From: Rhizobium sp. 007 | GTDB taxonomy: Bacteria > Pseudomonadota > Alphaproteobacteria > Rhizobiales > Rhizobiaceae | NCBI RefSeq assembly: GCF_015353075.1 | Contig: NZ_CP064187.1 | Location: 1,674,001 to 1,738,000, forward strand | Reading direction: 5' to 3' | Length of the DNA stretch: 64,000 nt | Shown: piece by piece, positions 1 through 6,841 of the stretch | Layout of the letters: every line of letters begins with the position of its first letter | Position numbering within the stretch: position 1 is the first letter of the stretch | Program-made: the position numbers and the translations under genes | The notes under the pieces: model-generated | The model's input: the letters and a program-made list of their open reading frames with translations, nothing else | What the model was told of the DNA's origin: nothing | Database searches by the model: none

Positions 1-2
1 CA

Positions 3-215
3 AAGCCGGATCCCGTGCAGACCTACTTGCAGCAATGCCAGTCCTCCTGCGTCGTCCAGGAAGGCGAAGCCCTTTGCCGCAGCTTCTGCCAGTGCACGCT
101 CGAAAGATTGCAGGGTGAGAACTCGTTCACGCCACTCCAGTCTGGCGCAATCCAGGCGGATAAGGATGAAAGCGTACAGCGTATCGCATTGGAGTGCAGC
201 ACCGAAGCGCAATAG
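3..215 (+). CDS. C-terminal part of a small Cys-rich hypothetical protein (5' end outside window)
   Basis: The frame is open from the window edge to a TAG at 213-215, so the visible 70 codons are the C-terminal part of a longer protein; a GTG at 15 is probably internal. Seven cysteines in the visible part (for example CQSSC and CRSFCQC) suggest an exported protein with disulfides or a metal-binding protein. I do not recognise the family. It ends 4 bases before the next ATG on the same strand, so the two genes may be co-transcribed. Confidence 0.5.
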   Translation, partial: KPDPVQTYLQQCQSSCVVQEGEALCRSFCQCTLERLQGENSFTPLQSGAIQADKDESVQRIALECSTEAQ

Positions 216-219
216 TTCG

Positions 220-870
220 ATGAATGCCTATCGTTCTAAGCCGCTGAAGTTTCCATGGCCGCCGGTTCTATACGGCCTCGCTTTTTTCTCCGCTTTCCTG
301 CTCGGCGAAATCGCCGGGTTTCCGGTACCACGGATGCATGCCGCCTTTGGCTGGATCATAGGCGCAGCGCTCACCGTCGCAGCCGTCTCGCTCGACATAT
401 GGGCGATCAAGACCCTGCTGGAGAGCGGGACAACGATCATGCCGCATCGCGCAACAGCCCATCTCGTCACCCGCGGACCCTTTCGCTACACGCGCAATCC
501 GATCTATCTCGGCTACACGCTTGCAACGGTCGCCTTCGGCCTCATGACGGCAAACAGCTGGTTCTACGTCGCAGCGGTCTTCGCGGCGATCGTCACCACC
601 TTTGTCGCGATCCGGCGCGAGGAAAGACACCTGCAGGCCCGCTTCGGCTGCGATTTCGAAAGCTATTGCAGAAGAACCGACGCTGGATCTGACGCTCAGG
701 TGCCAACGCCGATTTCGGCGAGCCGGCCGAGACAGGCCTCTTCGATATTGTCGAGCTCCGTCAGCGTGTCGTCGATATCCTTGCGCTTCTTGCGCAGGTC
801 TTCCCGCTTTTCGTCAACACGTTTCATCAAAAGCTTGAGCTGGCCGAGTTCCCCCGGCGGGTCCTTATAG
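220..870 (+). CDS. Isoprenylcysteine carboxyl methyltransferase-like membrane protein, apparent 3' frameshift
   Basis: The N-terminal 150 residues match the ICMT/PEMT-type integral-membrane methyltransferase family. They contain several hydrophobic segments (about residues 12-30, 42-60 and 108-130) and the family motif GPFRYTRNPIYLGY near residues 86-99, followed by REERHLQARFG. The ATG at 220 is chosen because it starts right after the previous stop and at the family's usual N-terminus. Members normally end in a sequence like RRWI. Here the reading frame misses that ending and runs on for about 60 residues, antisense to the convergent merR gene. Shifting frame by one base near 676-679 gives RRWI and a TGA at 690-692, 3 bp before the merR stop. 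The family call is firm; whether the frameshift is biological or a sequencing error is unknown. Confidence 0.75.
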   Translation: MNAYRSKPLKFPWPPVLYGLAFFSAFLLGEIAGFPVPRMHAAFGWIIGAALTVAAVSLDIWAIKTLLESGTTIMPHRATAHLVTRGPFRYTRNPIYLGYTLATVAFGLMTANSWFYVAAVFAAIVTTFVAIRREERHLQARFGCDFESYCRRTDAGSDAQVPTPISASRPRQASSILSSSVSVSSISLRFLRRSSRFSSTRFIKSLSWPSSPGGSL

Positions 871-1088
871 ACCTGAATGATCTCGCGAATCTCCGCGATC
901 GTGAAGCCGATGCGGCGGCCGCGCAGGATTTCCTGGATCAGGCGCCGGTCGGCCGGACGAAAGAGGCGCGTGCGCCCGCGGCGTTCCGGATGGATCAGGC
1001 CCTCGTCTTCGTAGAAGCGAAGCGTGCGCGTCGACACTCCGAATTCGCGCGTCAGCTCCGTTATGCTATAGTACTTGTTCACTGGCAT
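696..1088 (-). CDS. MerR-family transcriptional regulator (LiuR-like)
   Basis: This is a dimeric DNA-binding regulator. The N-terminal winged helix-turn-helix (residues 3-70; YYSITELTREFGVSTRTLRF, then GLIHPERRGRTRLF) is followed by a long coiled-coil dimerisation helix (about 85-125). There are no conserved cysteines for metal sensing, so it belongs with the MerR proteins of the LiuR kind that control acyl-CoA or branched-chain amino acid catabolism in proteobacteria rather than with metal sensors; its ligand cannot be told from sequence. I start it at 1088, preceded by GTGGGAAG, rather than 1112, because the upstream ATG lies inside the -10 element of the promoter at 1111-1138. It is convergent with the methyltransferase gene and downstream of mgtE. 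Confidence 0.85.
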   Translation of the reverse strand: MPVNKYYSITELTREFGVSTRTLRFYEDEGLIHPERRGRTRLFRPADRRLIQEILRGRRIGFTIAEIREIIQVYKDPPGELGQLKLLMKRVDEKREDLRKKRKDIDDTLTELDNIEEACLGRLAEIGVGT

Positions 1089-1110
1089 TGGCTTCCCACT
1101 CTCGTAGCCC

Positions 1111-1139
1111 ATAATATTGACTTTTACGTAATAGTCAAT
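1111..1139 (-). promoter_or_regulatory. merR promoter with 24-bp palindromic operator
   Basis: Positions 1116-1139 form a near-perfect palindrome with outer arms ATTGACT and AGTCAAT and core TTACGTAA; only one base pair (1123/1132) does not match. On the minus strand it contains a -35 TTGACT (1138-1133) and is followed, after a 16-bp spacer, by a -10 TATTAT (1116-1111). A palindrome lying between -35 and -10 is the usual placement of a MerR-family operator, so autoregulation of the adjacent regulator is the likely role (inference). Confidence 0.75.
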
Positions 1140-1154
1140 TTAGGCAAGTCCGGC

Positions 1155-2570
1155 TCAGATACCGAACCACCAGGTGGCGATACCGAGGAAAGCGAAGAAG
1201 CCTGTGCAGTCGGTGACGGTGGTTACGAAAACGGACGACGCAATAGCCGGGTCCGCGCCGACTTTATCCAGAAGAAGCGGCAAAAGAATGCCCGCCAGCG
1301 CCGCAGCCACCAGATTGATGATCATGGCGGCGCCGATGACCATACCAAGCTGGTAGTCGTGGAACCACGCGCCGGCAATCGTGCCCATGATGCTGGCAAA
1401 GACGATGCCGTTCATGATCCCGACGCCCGCCTCCCTGCGGATGATGCGGCCGGCATTGTATATGTCGAGGTCGCGGGTCGCGAGCGCGCGCACGGTCACG
1501 GTCATCGTCTGCGTGCCGGCATTGCCTCCCATGGAGGCCACGATTGGCATCAGTACGGCAAGCGCGATCATCTTCTCGATCGAGGCGTCGAAGAGGCCGA
1601 TGACACTGGCCGAAAGCATCGCCGTGCCGAGATTGATCATCAGCCAAAGGAAGCGCGAGCGGACGGTCGATATGACATTGTCGGACAGCTCTTCGTCACC
1701 GACGCCGCCGAGGCGTTTGATGTCCTCATCCGCTTCCTCGTGAATGACGTCGACTACATCGTCGATGGTAAGAACACCGACAAGACGCTCGTTCTCGTCC
1801 ACGACGGCGGCTGAGAGAAGGTCGTATTGCTCGAAGAGCTGCGCCGCCTCTTCCTGGTCCATCTCGGCTGGAATCGGATGGGTCGTCTCGCGCATGATCG
1901 CTTCGATTTTTGTCTGCCGCTTGGTGCGGAGAATCTGGTCGAGATCGACGGCGCCGAGCAGCTTGAAGGTCGGGTCGATAACGAAGATCTGCGTGAAGGA
2001 ATAAGGCAGGTCCTCCTCTTCGCGCATATAGTCGATCGTCTGACCGACAGTCCAGAATGGCGGCACCGCCACGAATTCCGTCTGCATGCGGCGGCCGGCA
2101 GAGCTTTCCGGGTAATCCAGTGCCCTACGCAGGCGCACCCGCTCGGTGAACGGCAGCTGCGCCAGAATTTCTTCCCGGTCTTCCTTGTCCAGGTCCTCGA
2201 GGATGTAGACAGCGTCGTCCGAATCGAGGTCGCCGATTGCAGCGGCAATCTGCTCGTTCGGTATCTGATCGACAATTTCGCGACGGATCGTTTCATCGAC
2301 CTCCGTCAGCGCCGTCATGTCGAAATCGTCGCCGAGGAGGCGGACAAGCGCTAGACGCTGATCCGGCTGGATCGATTCCAGCAGGTCGCCTATTTCGGAC
2401 TCGTGAAGACGCGCGACGTTCTGCCGGAGAAAAATCGTATCGCGGTCGGCGATGGCAGCGCCGACAAGCGCCAGAAAGTCGCTGCGGACATTGCCGTCCT
2501 CGTCGTAGATGTCGGCTCCTTCGTCGTCCGGACGTCTGCGGATGCGGTCGTCTTCTCCGGTTTCCGTCAT
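1155..2570 (-). CDS. mgtE: Magnesium transporter MgtE
   Basis: Homodimeric inner-membrane Mg2+ channel, 471 residues. Order of domains: an N-terminal alpha-helical MgtE_N domain (about 30-135), two CBS domains (about 145-270) that sense cytosolic Mg2+, and five C-terminal transmembrane helices. Pore signatures are clear: PIVASMGGNAGTQT in the membrane part and ADPAIASSVFVTTVTD near the end. A further ATG lies 5 codons upstream, but the GAGGA Shine-Dalgarno sits just before 2570, so I start there. The gene is monocistronic as far as can be seen, with the merR promoter immediately downstream. Mg2+-riboswitch classes known upstream of mgtE are from Firmicutes; I see none here. Confidence 0.95.
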   Translation of the reverse strand: MTETGEDDRIRRRPDDEGADIYDEDGNVRSDFLALVGAAIADRDTIFLRQNVARLHESEIGDLLESIQPDQRLALVRLLGDDFDMTALTEVDETIRREIVDQIPNEQIAAAIGDLDSDDAVYILEDLDKEDREEILAQLPFTERVRLRRALDYPESSAGRRMQTEFVAVPPFWTVGQTIDYMREEEDLPYSFTQIFVIDPTFKLLGAVDLDQILRTKRQTKIEAIMRETTHPIPAEMDQEEAAQLFEQYDLLSAAVVDENERLVGVLTIDDVVDVIHEEADEDIKRLGGVGDEELSDNVISTVRSRFLWLMINLGTAMLSASVIGLFDASIEKMIALAVLMPIVASMGGNAGTQTMTVTVRALATRDLDIYNAGRIIRREAGVGIMNGIVFASIMGTIAGAWFHDYQLGMVIGAAMIINLVAAALAGILLPLLLDKVGADPAIASSVFVTTVTDCTGFFAFLGIATWWFGI

Positions 2571-2806
2571 CTGCCGTCCTCGCATTCCAAGATTAACGAC
2601 TGTCGCGCCGCATTCGAGAATGGCGGCTGAAAAAGCATTGTCAACAAGCGGATAAACGAATTCCGCCTGCCCTCTCGGCCCGCCCGAATTCCAGCCCCTG
2701 CTAACCGAAATGCTCGGTGTCGTCTAGCGCCAAAGCGCATCGCGCAGATGACAATGCGCCGTCTTGCCGATAGTTTCCGCGCGCCAGCAAACAAGGACCG
2801 CCGCCG

Positions 2807-3301
2807 ATGGCCATTCGCCCCATTCTTCGCTATCCGCATCCCGGCCTGAAGACAGTCTGCGAACCGGTGGCGGTCTTCGATTCGGCACTGCGTCGGCTTG
2901 CTGACGATCTGCTGGAGACGATGCGCGTGTCACCCGGCGTCGGCATCACGGCCGCCCATGTCGGCGTCTTCCTGCGGGTGGTGGTGATCGAGCTCAACAA
3001 GGCGGACGGGGTTCGGATCTTTATCAACCCCCATATCATTTCGGTTTCGGATGAACTCATGCGCCAGACCGAAGGAAGCGTGTCGATGCCGGGCGTGACC
3101 GACGAGGTGACGAGACCCCGCGCAGTCCGTTTCCGCTACCAGGACATCAACGGTGTCCAGCATGAAGAGCATGCCGATGGCTTCCTGGCGATTTGCATTC
3201 AGCACGAAGTCGACCAGCTTGACGGAATTTTCTGGCTTCAGCGCCTGTCGAAGCTGAAGCGCGACCGCCTGATCCGGAAATGGGAAAAAGCGACGCTGTG
3301 A
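2807..3301 (+). CDS. Peptide deformylase-like protein with degenerate metal site
   Basis: 164 residues, full length for the peptide deformylase family, which removes formyl groups from nascent proteins using a metal held by one Cys and two His. All three signature motifs are present but altered. Motif 1 reads GVGITAAHVG (residues 44-53) with the catalytic Gln replaced by His51. Motif 2 reads EGSVS (89-93), so the metal-ligand Cys is Ser91. Motif 3 reads HEVDQ (133-137), so the second metal-ligand His is Gln137. Two of three ligands and the oxyanion Gln are therefore lost, and classical deformylase activity is unlikely. The overall fold and reading frame are intact, which argues for a retained non-catalytic role rather than decay. 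I give no def symbol for this reason. Confidence 0.85.
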   Translation: MAIRPILRYPHPGLKTVCEPVAVFDSALRRLADDLLETMRVSPGVGITAAHVGVFLRVVVIELNKADGVRIFINPHIISVSDELMRQTEGSVSMPGVTDEVTRPRAVRFRYQDINGVQHEEHADGFLAICIQHEVDQLDGIFWLQRLSKLKRDRLIRKWEKATL

Positions 3302-3370
3302 TTTCACGAAACTTTGGCGAACCATTCCGGACCACGAGCGTTCTTCGATCAAGGTAACGCCTGAGGGAGA

Positions 3371-3874
3371 ATGACGATGCCAAAGAAGAACGACAAGACC
3401 ACCTTTTCGCGCGAAGACGATTATCGCGATTACGAAGAACGCAATCTTGACGACGGCTGGCCCTACTCCGACGAAGCAGGTGCGCGATCGCCTGAACCGC
3501 AAAATCGAGCCTACGGCGAAACGCCCGCAAACTTCGATCGCGAGCCTAACAGCGGCTTTCGCGTTGACGGCACGGACGAAGACGGAAACGAAAACCGGCT
3601 CAAGGATTCGCTCAGGGCCGATACGATCCATCGCGACGAAAGCGATGACCTTGAAGCGCGCGTGACGGAGAACCTGGAAAACATCCCGGATCTGAACCTC
3701 GACAGCATCGATGTTCACGCCGACGGCCATACCGTAACGCTGGAAGGCGCGGTCGAGACCATCGGAATGGCCCGGAAGGTCGAACTCGGTGCCCTTTCAG
3801 TTGATGGCGTCCACCATATCCGCAACCGGCTGGAAACGATCGGTGTTGATTCGCATCTATCGGACGAGGATTGA
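3371..3874 (+). CDS. BON-domain protein
   Basis: 167 residues, no signal peptide and no membrane segment, so probably cytoplasmic. The N-terminal 85 residues are charged, acidic and low in complexity, as in a disordered tail. The C-terminal part (about 92-160) is a BON domain: the pattern LNLDSIDVHADGHTVTLEGA with the following GMARKVELGALSVDGVHHIRN is typical of this phospholipid/protein-binding fold. Start ATG at 3371 follows GAGGGAGA. BON proteins of this type are often stress-related, but the sequence gives no direct clue. A Rho-independent terminator follows about 45 bp downstream. Confidence 0.8.
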   Translation: MTMPKKNDKTTFSREDDYRDYEERNLDDGWPYSDEAGARSPEPQNRAYGETPANFDREPNSGFRVDGTDEDGNENRLKDSLRADTIHRDESDDLEARVTENLENIPDLNLDSIDVHADGHTVTLEGAVETIGMARKVELGALSVDGVHHIRNRLETIGVDSHLSDED

Positions 3875-3917
3875 AGTCCAAGGCCAATCGAACCGTCGGG
3901 CATGCCGCAAACGAAAA

Positions 3918-3941
3918 GGGACCGGAAACCGGCCCATTTTT
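3918..3941 (+). terminator. Rho-independent terminator after the BON gene
   Basis: A GC-rich stem (GGGaCCGG pairing with CCGGCCC around an AAA loop, one bulged A) is followed directly by ATTTTT. It lies between the BON gene and the oppositely oriented tRNA gene. Confidence 0.7.
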
Positions 3942-3988
3942 CATGTCGCACGCGAGATGGGACGTTCTAAAATTTCTCTGGAAGAGAA

Positions 3989-4073
3989 TGGTGCGGTCGA
4001 GAAGACTCGAACTTCCACGGGTTGCCCCACAGCGACCTCAACGCTGCGCGTCTACCAATTCCGCCACGACCGC
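3989..4073 (-). tRNA. tRNA-Leu (anticodon GAG)
   Basis: On the minus strand the acceptor strands GCGGTCG (4073-4067) and CGACCGC (3999-3993) pair, followed by discriminator A and an encoded CCA (3991-3989). The anticodon arm CAGCG-TTGAGGT-CGCTG reads GAG, which decodes CUC/CUU leucine. A long variable arm (class II tRNA) and the TTCGAGT T-loop (in GTTCGAGTC) are present. Length is 85 nt including CCA. Confidence 0.95.
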
Positions 4074-4247
4074 ATCGTGGTAGGTGCCGATTTGCGTCGG
4101 CGGGGCAGCATGTAGCAAAAGCATTTGGGGTGCACAAGGGCGATATGGCAGATTTTTGCAAAACAAATCACAGCATTTGAATTGCCCGTCAAACGGGGCC
4201 ATATAGGCGATCTGCCGCCTGTGATCGCCGTGCGGCGAGGGAAGTCT

Positions 4248-4961
4248 ATGCTGCGCACCGATCTACAATTCTCGATGTTTCCGCTTGCAGGCTCAAAGCC
4301 GGTGCGTTGGCGCATCTCCGATGGTCTCATTCCTTATAGCGAAGCCGTCGAGACGATGGAGCGCGAGGTGGCCCTGATCGCCGAGGGCGGCGACGAGCTT
4401 GTCTGGCTTGTCGAGCATCCGCCCCTCTATACGGCAGGCACCAGCGCCAATGCGAAGGACCTTGTGCAGCCGGACCGTTTTCCGGTTTTTGCGACCGGCC
4501 GCGGCGGCGAATACACTTATCATGGCCCCGGCCAGCGCGTTGCCTATGTGATGCTTGATCTCAAACGCCGGCGGCAGGATGTCCGCGCCTTCGTCGTGGC
4601 GCTTGAAGAAGTGGTGATCCTTACGCTCGATTCGATGAATGTACGCGGCGAGCGGCGCGAGGACCGCGTCGGCGTCTGGGTGAGACGGCCGGAGAAACCG
4701 CATCTTCCGGACGGCAGCATGAGCGAGGACAAGATTGCTGCGCTCGGCATCCGGCTTCGCAGATGGGTGACGTTTCACGGCTTGTCGCTCAATGTCGATC
4801 CCGACCTCGACCATTTTACCGGCATCGTACCCTGCGGGATTTCTGCCTACGGCGTGACGAGCCTTGTCGATCTCGGCCTGCCGGTGATGATGGCGGATGT
4901 GGATATCCGCCTGCGCGAAGCCTTCGAATCGGTCTTCGGCAAAACGGTGGGCGAACGCTAG
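4248..4961 (+). CDS. lipB: Octanoyltransferase LipB
   Basis: Transfers octanoate from octanoyl-ACP to lipoyl domains of 2-oxoacid dehydrogenases and GcvH, the first step of lipoate synthesis; gcvH itself is in this window. The 237-residue length is normal. Signature [12 protein letters not shown] is at 85-96. The catalytic dyad is Lys162 ([11 protein letters not shown]) and Cys196 (IVPCGI). The frame is open 41 codons further upstream, but the ATG at 4248 has GCGAGGGAAG just before it and gives the family-length N-terminus. It is followed after 32-60 bp by an exporter gene on the same strand. Confidence 0.95.
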   Translation: MLRTDLQFSMFPLAGSKPVRWRISDGLIPYSEAVETMEREVALIAEGGDELVWLVEHPPLYTAGTSANAKDLVQPDRFPVFATGRGGEYTYHGPGQRVAYVMLDLKRRRQDVRAFVVALEEVVILTLDSMNVRGERREDRVGVWVRRPEKPHLPDGSMSEDKIAALGIRLRRWVTFHGLSLNVDPDLDHFTGIVPCGISAYGVTSLVDLGLPVMMADVDIRLREAFESVFGKTVGER

Positions 4962-5020
4962 GCCATATTGATCGGCATGCATTCCTGTGGTTGATGGCTT
5001 CGTTTTCGAAAGCCTGCACC

Positions 5021-5959
5021 ATGTCCCAAGAACAATCTCCGCATAATCCGCTTCAAGGCATGGTCATCATGGCCGGCGCCATGGTCGTCCTGCCCGCCAT
5101 GGACGCGATCGCCAAATACATGGCGACCTTCGAGGCGATGTCACCGGGGCAGGTGACATTCTATCGCTTCTTCTTTCAGGTCGCCTGCACGCTTCCTATC
5201 CTGCTTGCCGTCTTCCGCTGGAAGGCGCTTTCGGCAAAGCGGCCATGGATGAACCTGCTGCGGGGCGCCTTGCATGGCGCAGCCAGCCTGCTCTTCTTCG
5301 TCGCGGTCAAATACATGCCGCTCGCGGATGTCTTCGCGATCTATTTCGTGGAACCATTCATGCTGACGGCTCTTTCGGCGCTCTTCCTCGGCGACAAGGT
5401 CGGTTGGCGGCGGTGGGCGGCGATCGTCGTCGGCTTCGCAGGTGCGATGATCGTCATCCAGCCGAGCTACGAAATCTTCGGCCTGAAGGCGCTGCTGCCA
5501 GTGCTTTGTGCCTTCCTTTTCTCGCTCTATCTCTTCCTTAACCGCGCAATCGGTGAAGCCGATTCGCCGTTAACGATGCAGACCTTGGCCGGAATCGGTG
5601 GAATGCTTTTCATGGGGGCCGCGCTCCTGGGCGGAAATGCGCTTTCAATGCCCGATTTCGAAATGTCGCTTCCCTCGTCGGTATTGGGCCTCGTCCTTTT
5701 GCTCGTCCTCGGCACCATCTCCGGCTATGCGCATATGCTGATCGTCAGGGCATTCCGCCTTGCGCCGCTGTCGCTGCTTGCCCCGTTCCAATATTTTGAG
5801 ATCATTTCGGCGACCGTGCTCGGATACGCGCTGTTCAACGATTTTCCCAATTTTTCCAAATGGATCGGCATTTTCATCATCGTCGCGTCCGGCCTCTTCA
5901 TCATCTGGCGCGAACGGGTTCAGTCAAGATCGCTAAAATCATCGGAAACACCTGCGTAG
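5021..5959 (+). CDS. DMT-superfamily (EamA) transporter
   Basis: 312 residues with about ten hydrophobic helices arranged as two EamA repeats (about 10-140 and 155-295), the standard architecture of drug/metabolite exporters of the inner membrane. The first repeat contains GQVTFYRFFFQ and the ADVFAIYFVEP stretch typical of the RhaT/S-adenosylmethionine-exporter-like subgroup. The substrate cannot be assigned. An alternative ATG at 4994 would add nine residues (MASFSKACT); neither has a strong ribosome binding site, so the start is uncertain. Confidence 0.85.
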   Translation: MSQEQSPHNPLQGMVIMAGAMVVLPAMDAIAKYMATFEAMSPGQVTFYRFFFQVACTLPILLAVFRWKALSAKRPWMNLLRGALHGAASLLFFVAVKYMPLADVFAIYFVEPFMLTALSALFLGDKVGWRRWAAIVVGFAGAMIVIQPSYEIFGLKALLPVLCAFLFSLYLFLNRAIGEADSPLTMQTLAGIGGMLFMGAALLGGNALSMPDFEMSLPSSVLGLVLLLVLGTISGYAHMLIVRAFRLAPLSLLAPFQYFEIISATVLGYALFNDFPNFSKWIGIFIIVASGLFIIWRERVQSRSLKSSETPA

Positions 5960-6044
5960 TCGATTAACCCTTGTCGTTGAGGGTTCTTCAATTCCGCTGG
6001 GCTAAAATCATTTCTGGCTTCATGAAGAAGTCTGGAGATGAAAG

Positions 6045-6737
6045 ATGAGCGAATTCCGACTCGCTTTTCCGGCATGCGTGATCGCGGGAAAGCATCGGCT
6101 GGCCGCCGACGATATCAGCCTCTTGCGCAAGCACAGCTTTCCGCACGGCGTCCGGAGGGCCGACGACGTCGTTGTCATGCTTGCACTGAACAATTCCTGT
6201 CCTGAAAAATGCCCGGAATGGAGCGCCTTCTTCGTGGAGGAACTCGCCGGTTTCATTGTCAACTACAGCTATCCGCAGGGCTCGCTGGACGAGATCAATG
6301 TCGCCTGGATCATGCGCATGTTCGCGACCGACGGCGTCATCAATTCGACGCTCGAACTGGAACTCATACTGCACATCATGGAGATTTCCTCCCATGTACC
6401 GGACGAGCTGCGCGCCTTTGCGCTCGATCAGCTGCGCCTTGCGATTACCGACGATGTCGGCGGCTACAAGCTGTCGCGTGCAGTGGACCGCAAAGGCATC
6501 GCCCGCCAGGACATCGATTTCGTGATGCGCGTGCTGCGGAACATCTGCGAGGGCGGTGTGATTCCAGTTTCGCATCTCACCTACAGCGTCTTGCGCCGGA
6601 TCGAAGCGGAAACGCTGCCGTCCGCCAATCATCCCCGCTGGGCTGAAATCCTCCAGGCGCTTCAGCTTCGGGATTACGCCGAACCGCGCACCAGCCGCTG
6701 GCTGCGGATCGTGGACGACGAACAAGCCGTTGCGTGA
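6045..6737 (+). CDS. Conserved hypothetical protein (230 aa)
   Basis: A good Shine-Dalgarno (GGAGATGAAAG) precedes the ATG and codon use matches the neighbours, so this is a real gene. The protein has no signal peptide or transmembrane helix. It is mostly alpha-helical, with a CPEKCPEW motif at residues 52-59 that could bind a metal, and a long stretch of helices (about 80-190). I do not recognise a domain. It sits alone between an exporter and pccA, separated by about 85 and 105 bp, so it is probably monocistronic. Confidence 0.7.
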   Translation: MSEFRLAFPACVIAGKHRLAADDISLLRKHSFPHGVRRADDVVVMLALNNSCPEKCPEWSAFFVEELAGFIVNYSYPQGSLDEINVAWIMRMFATDGVINSTLELELILHIMEISSHVPDELRAFALDQLRLAITDDVGGYKLSRAVDRKGIARQDIDFVMRVLRNICEGGVIPVSHLTYSVLRRIEAETLPSANHPRWAEILQALQLRDYAEPRTSRWLRIVDDEQAVA

Positions 6738-6841
6738 CTTGCGTTAGGACAGGTCCCTTCCCCACCGTCAGATTTCGCACGATTGTGCGTCCCGGCGTTT
6801 CTGCGTAGAACTTCTGGACGCATTTTTCGGGTGGAGTCTGC

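Noticed and set aside
4125..4247. The N-terminal extension of the LipB frame
   Set aside because: It has no ribosome binding site and exceeds the family length; ATG 4248 has GAGGGAAG upstream.
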